Of a stretch of DNA of 38,733 nt, positions 32,569 through 38,733 are shown piece after piece. The first letter of the stretch is position 1. Each line of letters opens with the position of its first letter. The notes under the pieces are model-generated. The model ran no database searches. It was not told the origin of the DNA and saw nothing but the letters and a program-made list of their open reading frames with translations. This DNA is from CAZEQK01 sp964514395. GTDB lineage: Bacteria; Bacillota; Bacilli; Tepidibacillales; Tepidibacillaceae. The stretch is from positions 1 through 38,733 of the forward strand of contig CAZEQK010000032.1 of assembly GCA_964514395.1 (NCBI GenBank), in the 5' to 3' direction. The position numbers were made by a program, and so were the translations under genes.

Positions 32569-33741
32569 ATGAATATCCAATATGCTGATACAATACATAG
32601 ATTGCCGCAACAGTTTTTTGCTACACTTGTAAATAAAGTTCAAGCTTTAGTTAGTGATGGACATGATATTATCAATTTAGGACAGGGAAATCCTGATGGA
32701 AGCACACCAGACCATATTATTAAAAAGATGCAAGAAGCAGTAAATGATCCAATGCTACATCGTTATTCACCTTTTACCGGTTTTTCCTTTTTAAAGGAAG
32801 CAGCTAGTACTTTTTATAAACGTGAATACAATGTCGATATTGATCCAGAAACAGAAGTAGCTATACTATTTGGTGCAAAAACGGGATTAGTGGAAATTAG
32901 TCAGTGTCTATTAAACCCTGGAGATATTGTTCTTGTACCTGATCCTGGTTATCCAGATTATTTATCTGGTATATCCATAGCAGGTGCCAAAATGCATAGG
33001 ATGCCCTTAACGATAGAAAATAATTTTTTGCCACGATATGATACCATTAATACCAACATATTAGATAAAGCGAAGATGATGTTTTTAAATTACCCTAATA
33101 ATCCAACTGCTGCGACTGCAACAGAGGAATTTTATAAAGAAACGGTAGATATAGCAAATCGGTTTAATGTAGCCATTATTCACGATTTTGCTTATGGTGC
33201 ACTTGGATTTGATGGAAAAAAGCCTATCAGTTTTATGCAAATTGACGGTGCAAAAGAAGTGGGAATTGAAATATACACCTTATCTAAAACTTATAATATG
33301 GCAGGTTGGAGGGTTGCCTTTGCAGTTGGTCATCCTGATATTATTCGTGTCATCAATTTAATACAGGAACATTATTATGTTTCCTTATTTGGAGCAGTTC
33401 AGGCTGCAGCAGCAGAAGCATTAACTGGCCCTCAAAACTCTGTCAAATCTTTGGTATCACGTTATGAATCTAGAAGAGATACTTTATATCAAGCTCTAAA
33501 TCAAATTGGTTGGCAAGGAAAGCCTAGTCAAGGCACCTTTTTTGCTTGGTTGCCTGTTCCCAAGGGATACACATCTACCTCTTTTGCTGATCTACTTTTA
33601 GAACAGGCTCATATTGTCGTTGCTCCTGGTATCGGGTTTGGTCAATATGGAGATAAGTATATTCGCTTAGGCCTATTAGCAAATGAGGATAGACTCCTTA
33701 CAGCGGTAGAACGCATTCATAAACTTCATCTATTTGATTAG
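32569..33741 (+). CDS. mtnE: MtnE-type aminotransferase of methionine salvage
   Basis: A class I/II PLP aminotransferase. Features: NLGQGNPDGSTPDHI near the start, PGYPDYLSG, LNYPNNPTAA, the PLP aspartate region HDFAYGALGFDG and the Schiff-base lysine Lys240 in TLSKTYNMAGWR. The overall wording (LPQQFFATLVNKVQ; QCLLNPGDIVLVPDPGYPDY) is that of B. subtilis MtnE (YkrV), which makes methionine from 2-keto-4-methylthiobutyrate with glutamine as preferred donor. ATG 32569 follows GGAAGG; the ATG at 32524 lies over the promoter. It has 390 residues. The adjoining omega-amidase gene supports this call. A related alternative is an LL-DAP or other glutamine transaminase. Confidence 0.8.
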   Translation: MNIQYADTIHRLPQQFFATLVNKVQALVSDGHDIINLGQGNPDGSTPDHIIKKMQEAVNDPMLHRYSPFTGFSFLKEAASTFYKREYNVDIDPETEVAILFGAKTGLVEISQCLLNPGDIVLVPDPGYPDYLSGISIAGAKMHRMPLTIENNFLPRYDTINTNILDKAKMMFLNYPNNPTAATATEEFYKETVDIANRFNVAIIHDFAYGALGFDGKKPISFMQIDGAKEVGIEIYTLSKTYNMAGWRVAFAVGHPDIIRVINLIQEHYYVSLFGAVQAAAAEALTGPQNSVKSLVSRYESRRDTLYQALNQIGWQGKPSQGTFFAWLPVPKGYTSTSFADLLLEQAHIVVAPGIGFGQYGDKYIRLGLLANEDRLLTAVERIHKLHLFD

Positions 33742-33774
33742 TCTTATAAGTTCCATATTATTGGGGGGTGTCTA

Positions 33775-34563
33775 ATGAAAAAAAGAATTGTTTCTATACA
33801 ATTCCCTGTTAAACTTGGTGATATTACTCATAACCAAAAAAAGGTAAAATCACTTGTAGAGCAAGCGTTGAAAGAGTATAAGCCAGATATTATTCTATTA
33901 CCAGAAACCTGGAATCTTGGTTTTTTTCCAGAAAATGTAGATGATTTGGCAGAAGATTATCATACCTCCTCGTCTATCTCTTTCATCAAAGAATTAGCAA
34001 AAGTAAACCAGGTAAATATGGTGGGAGGTTCAATCATAGTTAAAGAGAATGGATTAATAAGAAATCGGTCTATCGTCTATAACCGAAAAGGAGAATTAAT
34101 CCATACATATGATAAGGGGCATCTTTTTTCACCATCTGAAGAAAATATATATTTTTCAGCAGGAGTTAAAAATCATGTTTTTTCTATAGATGGTATACAG
34201 GTAGCACATATTATTTGTTACGATTTAAGATTTCCAGAGTATATAAGAAAACTTACTCTAGAAGGAGCGAATATTTTATTTGTATCTGCAGAATGGCCAC
34301 ATCCAAGATTAAATCATTGGCAAGTTCTTAATCAAGCAAGGGCAATTGAAAACCAAATCTATGTAATCTCAGCCAATGGAAGTGGAAATGCAAATGATTT
34401 ACATTTTTGCGGTCATTCAGCATTCATTGATCCATGGGGAGAGATCATACAAAAGGCTACAGAAGAAGAAATAATTCTTTTTTCAGAAATTGATCTCAAT
34501 AAGATAGAAGAAGCTAGAAGTAAAATTCCAGTATTTAATGATCGTAATTATGAGCTATATTAA
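33775..34563 (+). CDS. mtnU: Carbon-nitrogen hydrolase, MtnU-type omega-amidase
   Basis: A nitrilase-superfamily amidase with the catalytic triad in place: Glu44 (LLPETWN), Lys114 (YDKGHLF) and Cys148 (HIICYDLRFPEY). The lengths and motifs are those of omega-amidases, which hydrolyse 2-oxoglutaramate, the keto product that arises when an aminotransferase uses glutamine. With the MtnE-type enzyme encoded 33 bases upstream, the product would be removed as 2-oxoglutarate, pulling the reaction toward methionine. In B. subtilis the equivalent gene is mtnU (ykrU). It has 262 residues; GGGGGG precedes the ATG. The operon link is seen; the substrate is inferred from context. Confidence 0.8.
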   Translation: MKKRIVSIQFPVKLGDITHNQKKVKSLVEQALKEYKPDIILLPETWNLGFFPENVDDLAEDYHTSSSISFIKELAKVNQVNMVGGSIIVKENGLIRNRSIVYNRKGELIHTYDKGHLFSPSEENIYFSAGVKNHVFSIDGIQVAHIICYDLRFPEYIRKLTLEGANILFVSAEWPHPRLNHWQVLNQARAIENQIYVISANGSGNANDLHFCGHSAFIDPWGEIIQKATEEEIILFSEIDLNKIEEARSKIPVFNDRNYELY

Positions 34564-34712
34564 AAAATCCACCTTATCAACCAGCTACGATGGGATGGAT
34601 AAAATACTAAGGAATATTACCTTGATGAAATAAATTGAAACATGTAAAATATTATGAAGTATTAGAAAAAATATCCTTACATATATGCTATTTAATATTA
34701 GGAGGTAATAAG

Positions 34713-35000
34713 ATGGATAACGAAACAGTTACTGTGGAAAATACTCCTGTTCAAAAGGATAACAGTGGACTAGCAATTACATCACTTGTGCTTGGGATCG
34801 TAGGATTATTTGCATCTCCTCACCTTATAGGGTTCCCTATTCAAATAGTTGGTATTGTGATGGGAGTGCTAGGTAAAAAATCAACAAAACGAGGAATGGC
34901 TATAACTGGACTTATTCTTAGTATTATTGGTGTGGTATTTAGTATTATTAACATTATTTTTAGTGCTTTTATTATGATTAATTTTTTAAACGGTATGTAA
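34713..35000 (+). CDS. Small DUF4190-type membrane protein
   Basis: A protein of 95 residues with a polar N-terminal tail of about 20, then two hydrophobic hairpin helices separated by the short basic loop GKKSTKRG. The repeated pattern NSGLAITSLVLGIVGLF ... RGMAITGLILSIIGVVF is that of the DUF4190 family: two internal glycine-rich helices with similar sequence. Function is unknown. ATG 34713 is seven bases after TTAGGAGGT; the ORF upstream of it to 34635 has no site. The 150-base spacer before it shows no clear terminator or promoter. Confidence 0.75.
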   Translation: MDNETVTVENTPVQKDNSGLAITSLVLGIVGLFASPHLIGFPIQIVGIVMGVLGKKSTKRGMAITGLILSIIGVVFSIINIIFSAFIMINFLNGM

Positions 35001-35104
35001 ACTTTAACATACGAACATATGTATGCTGAGGATATTTTTTATTTGTATTGTAAAAATTAAAGTTATTCATAAAAATGATATTTAAATGGTATGGAGGGGA
35101 AAAA

Positions 35105-35875
35105 GTGACAGATAACTTTGATCATGAACCTCAGGAACAAATAGATGAAACAGTTCGTTCTGAGATGAATTCCTATGATATAAATGGTAATAAAAAAAAG
35201 TATGATTTAACCTGGCCCAATTTCTTATTATTTATCTTGCTTTTTTTAGGGGTAAGTGTCGTAATAGGTGTTATTATAGGCATCTATGGTGCAATATATG
35301 GAGAAATGTATTTTGTGAAAATGTTAACCACAGGGTACATTGGTCTTATTCTTGATGCAGCTATATTTCTTATAGCTTTTCTAGTATTAAGACCAGTAAG
35401 AAAATTTACTGTAAAAGTACTTGATCTTTCACCTTTAGGTAAAATAAGTACATATGGCTATGTTCTTTTGGGATTTGTATTGTTTTTTCTTGCAAACTAT
35501 ATATTTATTGACATTTTTAAAGTGGAAAATCCTTCAGCCCAACAGCAGCAGCTTGGCTTAGCTAATGTAAAGACCGTGCTACAATATCTATTAATTTTTG
35601 CTTCCGTAGGAATTATTACTCCTATAAAGGAAGAGATATTGTATCGAGGCATTTTACATCGTTTCTTAGAAACAAGGCACAATTTTTGGATTGGCTTAAT
35701 CATATCCTCCGCTATTTTTGGTTTAGCCCATTTAACAGGAGGTATATTTATTATTCCGACTATCATGGGGGTTATTTTTGTACTTCTCTACAAAAAAACA
35801 AACTCAATTATACCTGGTATGCTGCTTCATGCACTTTGGAACCTTTTTTCATTAGTATTAAGCTTTTTTATCTAA
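35105..35875 (+). CDS. CPBP family intramembrane glutamic protease
   Basis: A CAAX-protease/bacteriocin-processing (CPBP, Abi) family membrane protein. After an acidic N-terminal tail of about 40 residues there are about seven helices. The three active-site motifs are intact: EEILYRG (Glu176, Glu177, Arg181), FGLAHL (His near 212) and HALWN near the end. Members cleave or mature membrane peptides; bacterial substrates are mostly unknown. GTG 35105 follows GGAGGGGA; the upstream ATG (35075) has no ribosome site. It has 256 residues. It lies alone between two spacers and is followed by a terminator. Confidence 0.9.
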   Translation: MTDNFDHEPQEQIDETVRSEMNSYDINGNKKKYDLTWPNFLLFILLFLGVSVVIGVIIGIYGAIYGEMYFVKMLTTGYIGLILDAAIFLIAFLVLRPVRKFTVKVLDLSPLGKISTYGYVLLGFVLFFLANYIFIDIFKVENPSAQQQQLGLANVKTVLQYLLIFASVGIITPIKEEILYRGILHRFLETRHNFWIGLIISSAIFGLAHLTGGIFIIPTIMGVIFVLLYKKTNSIIPGMLLHALWNLFSLVLSFFI

Positions 35876-35923
35876 TTTAAGATGATATAAGGCATGTATA
35901 TCATTATTCTTTATCGAGCTGAA

Positions 35924-35948
35924 CTTAGGTATAACCTAGGCTTTTTTT
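35924..35948 (+). terminator. Terminator after the CPBP protease gene
   Basis: CTTAGGT (35924-35930) pairs with ACCTAGG (35934-35940), one T-G wobble, loop ATA, followed by C and seven T. Confidence 0.8.
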
Positions 35949-36047
35949 AATTTGCATCATTATTTTATCCTTCAATAAATAAGATAATAGGTGTATATCT
36001 AAATAATTTGTGCAAACTAAAAATAATGGATGTAGGAGGGAGTCTAG

Positions 36048-36356
36048 ATGACTGATAAAAAAAATAAACAACATACACTAGAAACTATCGGGGGGAAGCT
36101 AGATGAGCTTGGTGTCCAATTAGAAAGGGTACAGATCGCAGATTATGTGCAATTACTGAATAATCCTAAGCGGCTACTTTTTTTAAATATTTTAACAGGA
36201 ATTGCGCGGGGGGTCGGTATTGCAATTGGCTTTACTTTATTCGCTGCTACGATCATTTATGTATTGCAAAAACTTGGGGCATTAAACTTACCGATTATTG
36301 GCGATTATATTGCAGATATCGTAAAAATTGTCCAGGTTCAATTACGTATTAGATAG
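36048..36356 (+). CDS. DUF5665 domain-containing membrane protein
   Basis: A protein of 102 residues found widely in spore-forming Firmicutes. A hydrophilic N-terminal half (LETIGGKLDELGVQLERVQIADYVQLLNNPKRLLFLN) precedes one strong transmembrane helix, ARGVGIAIGFTLFAATIIYV, and a short tail ending in DIVKIVQVQLRIR. No catalytic motifs are visible and the function is unknown. AGGAGGGAG lies before the ATG. It is 22 bases upstream of the TraR/DksA gene, so the two are probably one unit. Confidence 0.82.
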   Translation: MTDKKNKQHTLETIGGKLDELGVQLERVQIADYVQLLNNPKRLLFLNILTGIARGVGIAIGFTLFAATIIYVLQKLGALNLPIIGDYIADIVKIVQVQLRIR

Positions 36357-36378
36357 AAGGATAGGAGTGACATCTTGA

Positions 36379-37092
36379 ATGAATAAAGAAGATTTTGAAC
36401 CATTAAAGGAACAGTTACTTCGTGAAAAAGAAGCACTATTTCATCAAATGAAAAATAATAATAGCTTTGGCTTAGATGAAAGCATGAATGATTCCGTGGG
36501 AGAGCTATCTGGCTATGACAATCATCCTGGAGATTTGGGAACAGAACTATTTGAGCGGGAAAAGGATATTGGTCTTAGGGAAAACCAAATGCATATATTT
36601 GAACTTATAAAAGAGGCGCTTGAACGGTTGGAGGATGGTACTTATGGCTATTGTGCTGAATGCAATAGAGCGATACCGATTGAAAGACTAAGAGTAGTAC
36701 CATATGCCAAATATTGTATAGAGCATCAACCCAATAATTCTGTCTCTCTACAACGACCAATTGAGGAACAATTCTTAATGCCACCATTTGGTCGAACTAG
36801 CTTTGATGGGAAGGATAATGAGACTGAAGTAGATGGGGAGGATACCTGGCAAGCAGTAGCGAAGTTTGGTACCTCGAATCCACCAGATTACTTTAGGGAT
36901 GGTACGGACTATGAGCATCTATACATAGAAAGTAGAGAGCCAATTGGTTATGTTGGAGAACTAGAAGGATTTATTATTACAGATATCGATGGTAATCCAG
37001 TAGATGCTGATGTGACAAGAAATGATGCATATGAGGCTTATATTAAGAACAATGAGGGGGAAGAAGGAATTTCTGAGAACTCCTTTGATTAA
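36379..37092 (+). CDS. TraR/DksA-family zinc-finger protein, YteA/YlyA type
   Basis: A DksA-like protein. The N-terminal coiled-coil helices (about residues 3-75) include NDSVGELSGYDNHPGDLGTE and the zinc finger CAECNRAIPIERLRVVPYAKYC-IEH lies near residues 93-116; the fourth ligand is probably His rather than Cys, as in YteA proteins. The C-terminal 120 residues are acidic and belong to the long YteA form (237 here). Position between ileS and lspA matches B. subtilis ylyA, a regulator reported to bind RNA polymerase in sporulating cells. Whether this is orthologous to YlyA or YteA is open. The ATG at 36379 follows GGAGTG. Confidence 0.85.
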   Translation: MNKEDFEPLKEQLLREKEALFHQMKNNNSFGLDESMNDSVGELSGYDNHPGDLGTELFEREKDIGLRENQMHIFELIKEALERLEDGTYGYCAECNRAIPIERLRVVPYAKYCIEHQPNNSVSLQRPIEEQFLMPPFGRTSFDGKDNETEVDGEDTWQAVAKFGTSNPPDYFRDGTDYEHLYIESREPIGYVGELEGFIITDIDGNPVDADVTRNDAYEAYIKNNEGEEGISENSFD

Positions 37093-37116
37093 TATGATGT
37101 TGTAGAATGAAGAGAA

Positions 37117-37148
37117 AAGCTGTTAACATAGGTTGACAGCTTATTTCT
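37117..37148 (+). terminator. Probable terminator before lspA
   Basis: AAGCTGTTAA (37117-37126) pairs with TTGACAGCTT (37133-37142), one T-G wobble, loop CATAGG. The tail is ATTTCT, so it is only moderate. Confidence 0.65.
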
Positions 37149-37190
37149 ATGCTGATGGTTAGCCATCTATCTCGGGGTACTTTTGTTTAG

Positions 37191-37220
37191 TTGTAGTTAT
37201 AATTGGGACTGTGCTAAAAT
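37191..37220 (+). promoter_or_regulatory. Probable promoter of lspA
   Basis: An extended -10, TGC TAAAAT (37212-37220), is preceded after 18 bases by TTGTAG (37191-37196). A TATAAT lies at 37198-37203 without a good -35. The element sits 33 bases before lspA. Confidence 0.5.
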
Positions 37221-37252
37221 GAGCAAGAGAAGAAAGAATAGGGGGAGCGAGC

Positions 37253-37711
37253 TTGCTATATTATTTAATATCTCTTTTTATTATTTTGATAGATCAATGG
37301 AGTAAATGGGCGATTGTTCATAAAATGAATCTATATGAATCGGTTCCAATCATACAAGGATGGTTACATATTACCTCGATACGAAATACTGGGGCTGCTT
37401 TTAGCCTACTTCAAAATCAGAGATGGTTTTTTATCATTCTAACCTTGATTATCGTTGTCTTTATTGTGGTATTTATTCATAAAAACAGTAAGAAAAATAA
37501 GCTATTTAGCTTTGCTTTAGCCTTTATATTGGGTGGTGCAGTAGGAAATCTAATCGATAGAGTCATTACTGGTCAAGTAGTCGATTTTATTGATGTGCGA
37601 ATTATCCATTTTGCGATTTTTAATATTGCGGATTCCGCGATCACGATAGGGGTCGGTTTATTAATAATCGATCTGCTTTTTAATAAAGAAGAAAAGACGA
37701 AAGAAATATAG
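37253..37711 (+). CDS. lspA: Lipoprotein signal peptidase (signal peptidase II)
   Basis: An aspartic membrane protease that removes signal peptides from lipidated prolipoproteins. Four helices are predicted. The conserved motifs are DQWSKW near the start, RNTGAAFSLL, GGAVGNLIDR with the catalytic Asp102 and FNIADSAITIG with the catalytic Asp127. It has 152 residues, the usual length. TTG 37253 stands five bases after GGGGGAG; no ATG lies nearby. rluD-type ylyB follows with 8 bases between stop and start. The gene keeps the ileS - DksA-like - lspA - ylyB order of Bacillus. Confidence 0.96.
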   Translation: MLYYLISLFIILIDQWSKWAIVHKMNLYESVPIIQGWLHITSIRNTGAAFSLLQNQRWFFIILTLIIVVFIVVFIHKNSKKNKLFSFALAFILGGAVGNLIDRVITGQVVDFIDVRIIHFAIFNIADSAITIGVGLLIIDLLFNKEEKTKEI

Positions 37712-37719
37712 GAGTGTAT

Positions 37720-38643
37720 ATGGTGGAGCAGCTTGAAGTATATGATTGGAGCATTGAAGAGGATGACGTTGGGATTCGTATCGACAAGTTTTTATCTGAA
37801 CAGTCCTCTGAATGGTCAAGAACTCAGATTCAGCATTGGGTAAAAGATGGACATATAAGGGTAAATGGAAATCAGATAAAAGCCAATTATAAGCTATCTC
37901 TAGATGATGAGGTAATTTTAAAAATACCTCCGCAAAAGGAGCTAGCAGTTGAGCCAGAGCAAATCCCCATTGATATTGTCTTTGAAGATAAGGATGTCTT
38001 AGTAATAAATAAGCAACGAGGGATGGTCGTTCACCCTGCACCCGGTCATTATACTGGTACCCTGGTAAATGCATTGCTATATCATATCAAGGATTTATCA
38101 GGAATCAACGGGATATTAAGGCCTGGTATCGTTCATCGTATCGATAAAGACACATCTGGACTGCTGATGGTAGCAAAAAATGACATGGCTCATACTTCGC
38201 TAACTACACAGCTAAAAAATCATACAGTACATAGAATATACCAAGCGTTAGTTCATGGGAATATCCAGCATGAGAAGGGAACGATTGAAGCGCCGATTGG
38301 TAGGGATAGAGTGGATCGAAAGAAAATGACAGTTACTGATAAGAACAGTAAGGCAGCAATTACTCATTTTGTTGTACTAGAACGCTTTAAGGAATTTACT
38401 TTGATTGAATGTAAGCTAGAAACGGGTAGAACCCACCAAATCAGAGTGCATATGAAATACATTGGCTTTCCACTAGTTGGCGATCCATTATATGGACCAA
38501 AAAATACTCTAGACATAGAGGGGCAAGCCCTTCACGCAAAAACATTAGGCTTCAATCATCCTCGAACAAGGGAATATCTAGAGTTTGATTCTGATATACC
38601 AGATGATATGACGAATTTAATGAATAAGCTAAGAATAAATTAA
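37720..38643 (+). CDS. ylyB: RluA/RluD family 23S rRNA pseudouridine synthase (YlyB)
   Basis: An S4 domain (about residues 18-75, RIDKFLSEQSSEWSRTQIQ) precedes the RluA-type catalytic domain. The catalytic aspartate is Asp142 in GIVHRIDKDTSGLLM; other motifs are VVHPAPGH, GRTHQIRVHMKYIGFPLVGD and ALHAKTLGFNHP. It isomerises uridines in helix 69 of 23S rRNA by family knowledge. It has about 307 residues. ATG 37720 is five bases after AGGAG, with GTG 37723 as an alternative; the GTG at 37714 overlaps the site. It is cotranscribed with lspA and ended by a terminator. Confidence 0.95.
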   Translation: MVEQLEVYDWSIEEDDVGIRIDKFLSEQSSEWSRTQIQHWVKDGHIRVNGNQIKANYKLSLDDEVILKIPPQKELAVEPEQIPIDIVFEDKDVLVINKQRGMVVHPAPGHYTGTLVNALLYHIKDLSGINGILRPGIVHRIDKDTSGLLMVAKNDMAHTSLTTQLKNHTVHRIYQALVHGNIQHEKGTIEAPIGRDRVDRKKMTVTDKNSKAAITHFVVLERFKEFTLIECKLETGRTHQIRVHMKYIGFPLVGDPLYGPKNTLDIEGQALHAKTLGFNHPRTREYLEFDSDIPDDMTNLMNKLRIN

Positions 38644-38652
38644 AAAACAAAT

Positions 38653-38685
38653 GACTTCTTTCACAGATTGAAAGAGGTCTTTTTA
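38653..38685 (+). terminator. Terminator after ylyB
   Basis: GACTTCTTTC (38653-38662) pairs with GAAAGAGGTC (38670-38679), one T-G wobble, followed by six T. In Bacillus the pyr operon with its attenuators follows ylyB, but no PyrR-binding sequence can be made out before the window ends. Confidence 0.85.
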
Positions 38686-38733
38686 TTTATTACAAAGAAA
38701 ATACATTAAATACCAAAAAATAGGAATTAAGAT

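Noticed and set aside
37661..38074. Minus-strand frame of 137 codons opposite lspA and ylyB
   Set aside because: It lies opposite two well-supported conserved genes, has no family resemblance and no ribosome site; a shadow.
1..38733. CRISPR arrays, tRNA, rRNA, phage or toxin-antitoxin genes
   Set aside because: I looked on both strands and saw no regularly spaced repeats, no tRNA-like cloverleaf with CCA end and no matching protein motifs.

Overview
The window is AT-rich DNA from an endospore-forming member of the Bacillales. It holds the division and cell wall (dcw) cluster, the spoIIGA-sigE-sigG locus, the ylmCDEFGH-divIVA block, ileS, lspA and an rluD-type gene in almost the Bacillus subtilis order. 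Translation starts look Gram-positive: strong AGGAGG-type sites with frequent GTG and TTG starts. The truncated gene at the left edge is an Ahb/NirJ-type radical SAM protein, which hints at an anaerobic or facultative lifestyle. I would not name a genus. A 100-base run of N (24976-25075) shows this is a draft assembly.

Layout. 1-3650: accessory genes (Ahb/NirJ-like tail, a decayed membrane-anchored gene on the minus strand, a patatin-like lipase, a DUF84 nucleotide phosphatase, a CDF metal exporter). 3684-22018: mraZ, rsmH, ftsL, pbpB, spoVD, murE, murF, mraY, a second mraY, murD, spoVE, murB, divIB, ftsA, ftsZ, all on the plus strand. 22019-22482: strong hairpins, two gene relics (the 3' end of a fabG-like gene and the 5' end of a fabH-like gene) and a Spo0A-type spoIIG promoter. 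22483-25075: spoIIGA, sigE, sigG and the gap. 25200-29250: ylmC, pgeF, ylmE, sepF, ylmG, ylmH, divIVA. 29312-32379: an isoleucine T-box leader and ileS. 32507-35948: a methionine salvage pair (mtnE-mtnU) and small membrane proteins. 36048-38685: a DUF5665 protein, a TraR/DksA-family protein, lspA and an rluD-type gene.

How the genes work together. MurE, MurF, MraY, MurD and MurB make and load the peptidoglycan precursor; PbpB, FtsL, DivIB, FtsA, FtsZ and SepF form the vegetative divisome; SpoVD and SpoVE are the spore-cortex synthase pair. SpoIIGA activates pro-SigmaE in the mother cell, and SigmaG runs the late forespore. DivIVA and SepF place the septum.

Most notable points: (1) a tandem duplication of the 3' end of murF, all of mraY and the 5' end of murD, leaving two intact mraY genes about 93% identical in protein with a shrunken murD relic between them; (2) a 168-bp block identical between the two mraY copies although the rest has diverged, which suggests gene conversion; (3) absence of murG from its usual place between spoVE and murB; (4) fabG-like and fabH-like relics between ftsZ and spoIIGA; (5) a very clear MraZ operator of 10-bp-spaced repeats; (6) a spoIIG promoter with the 22-bp spacer and a perfect 0A box. 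I found no CRISPR array, tRNA, rRNA, transposase or phage gene. The window is mainly conserved core genome and I see no wholly new multi-gene system.
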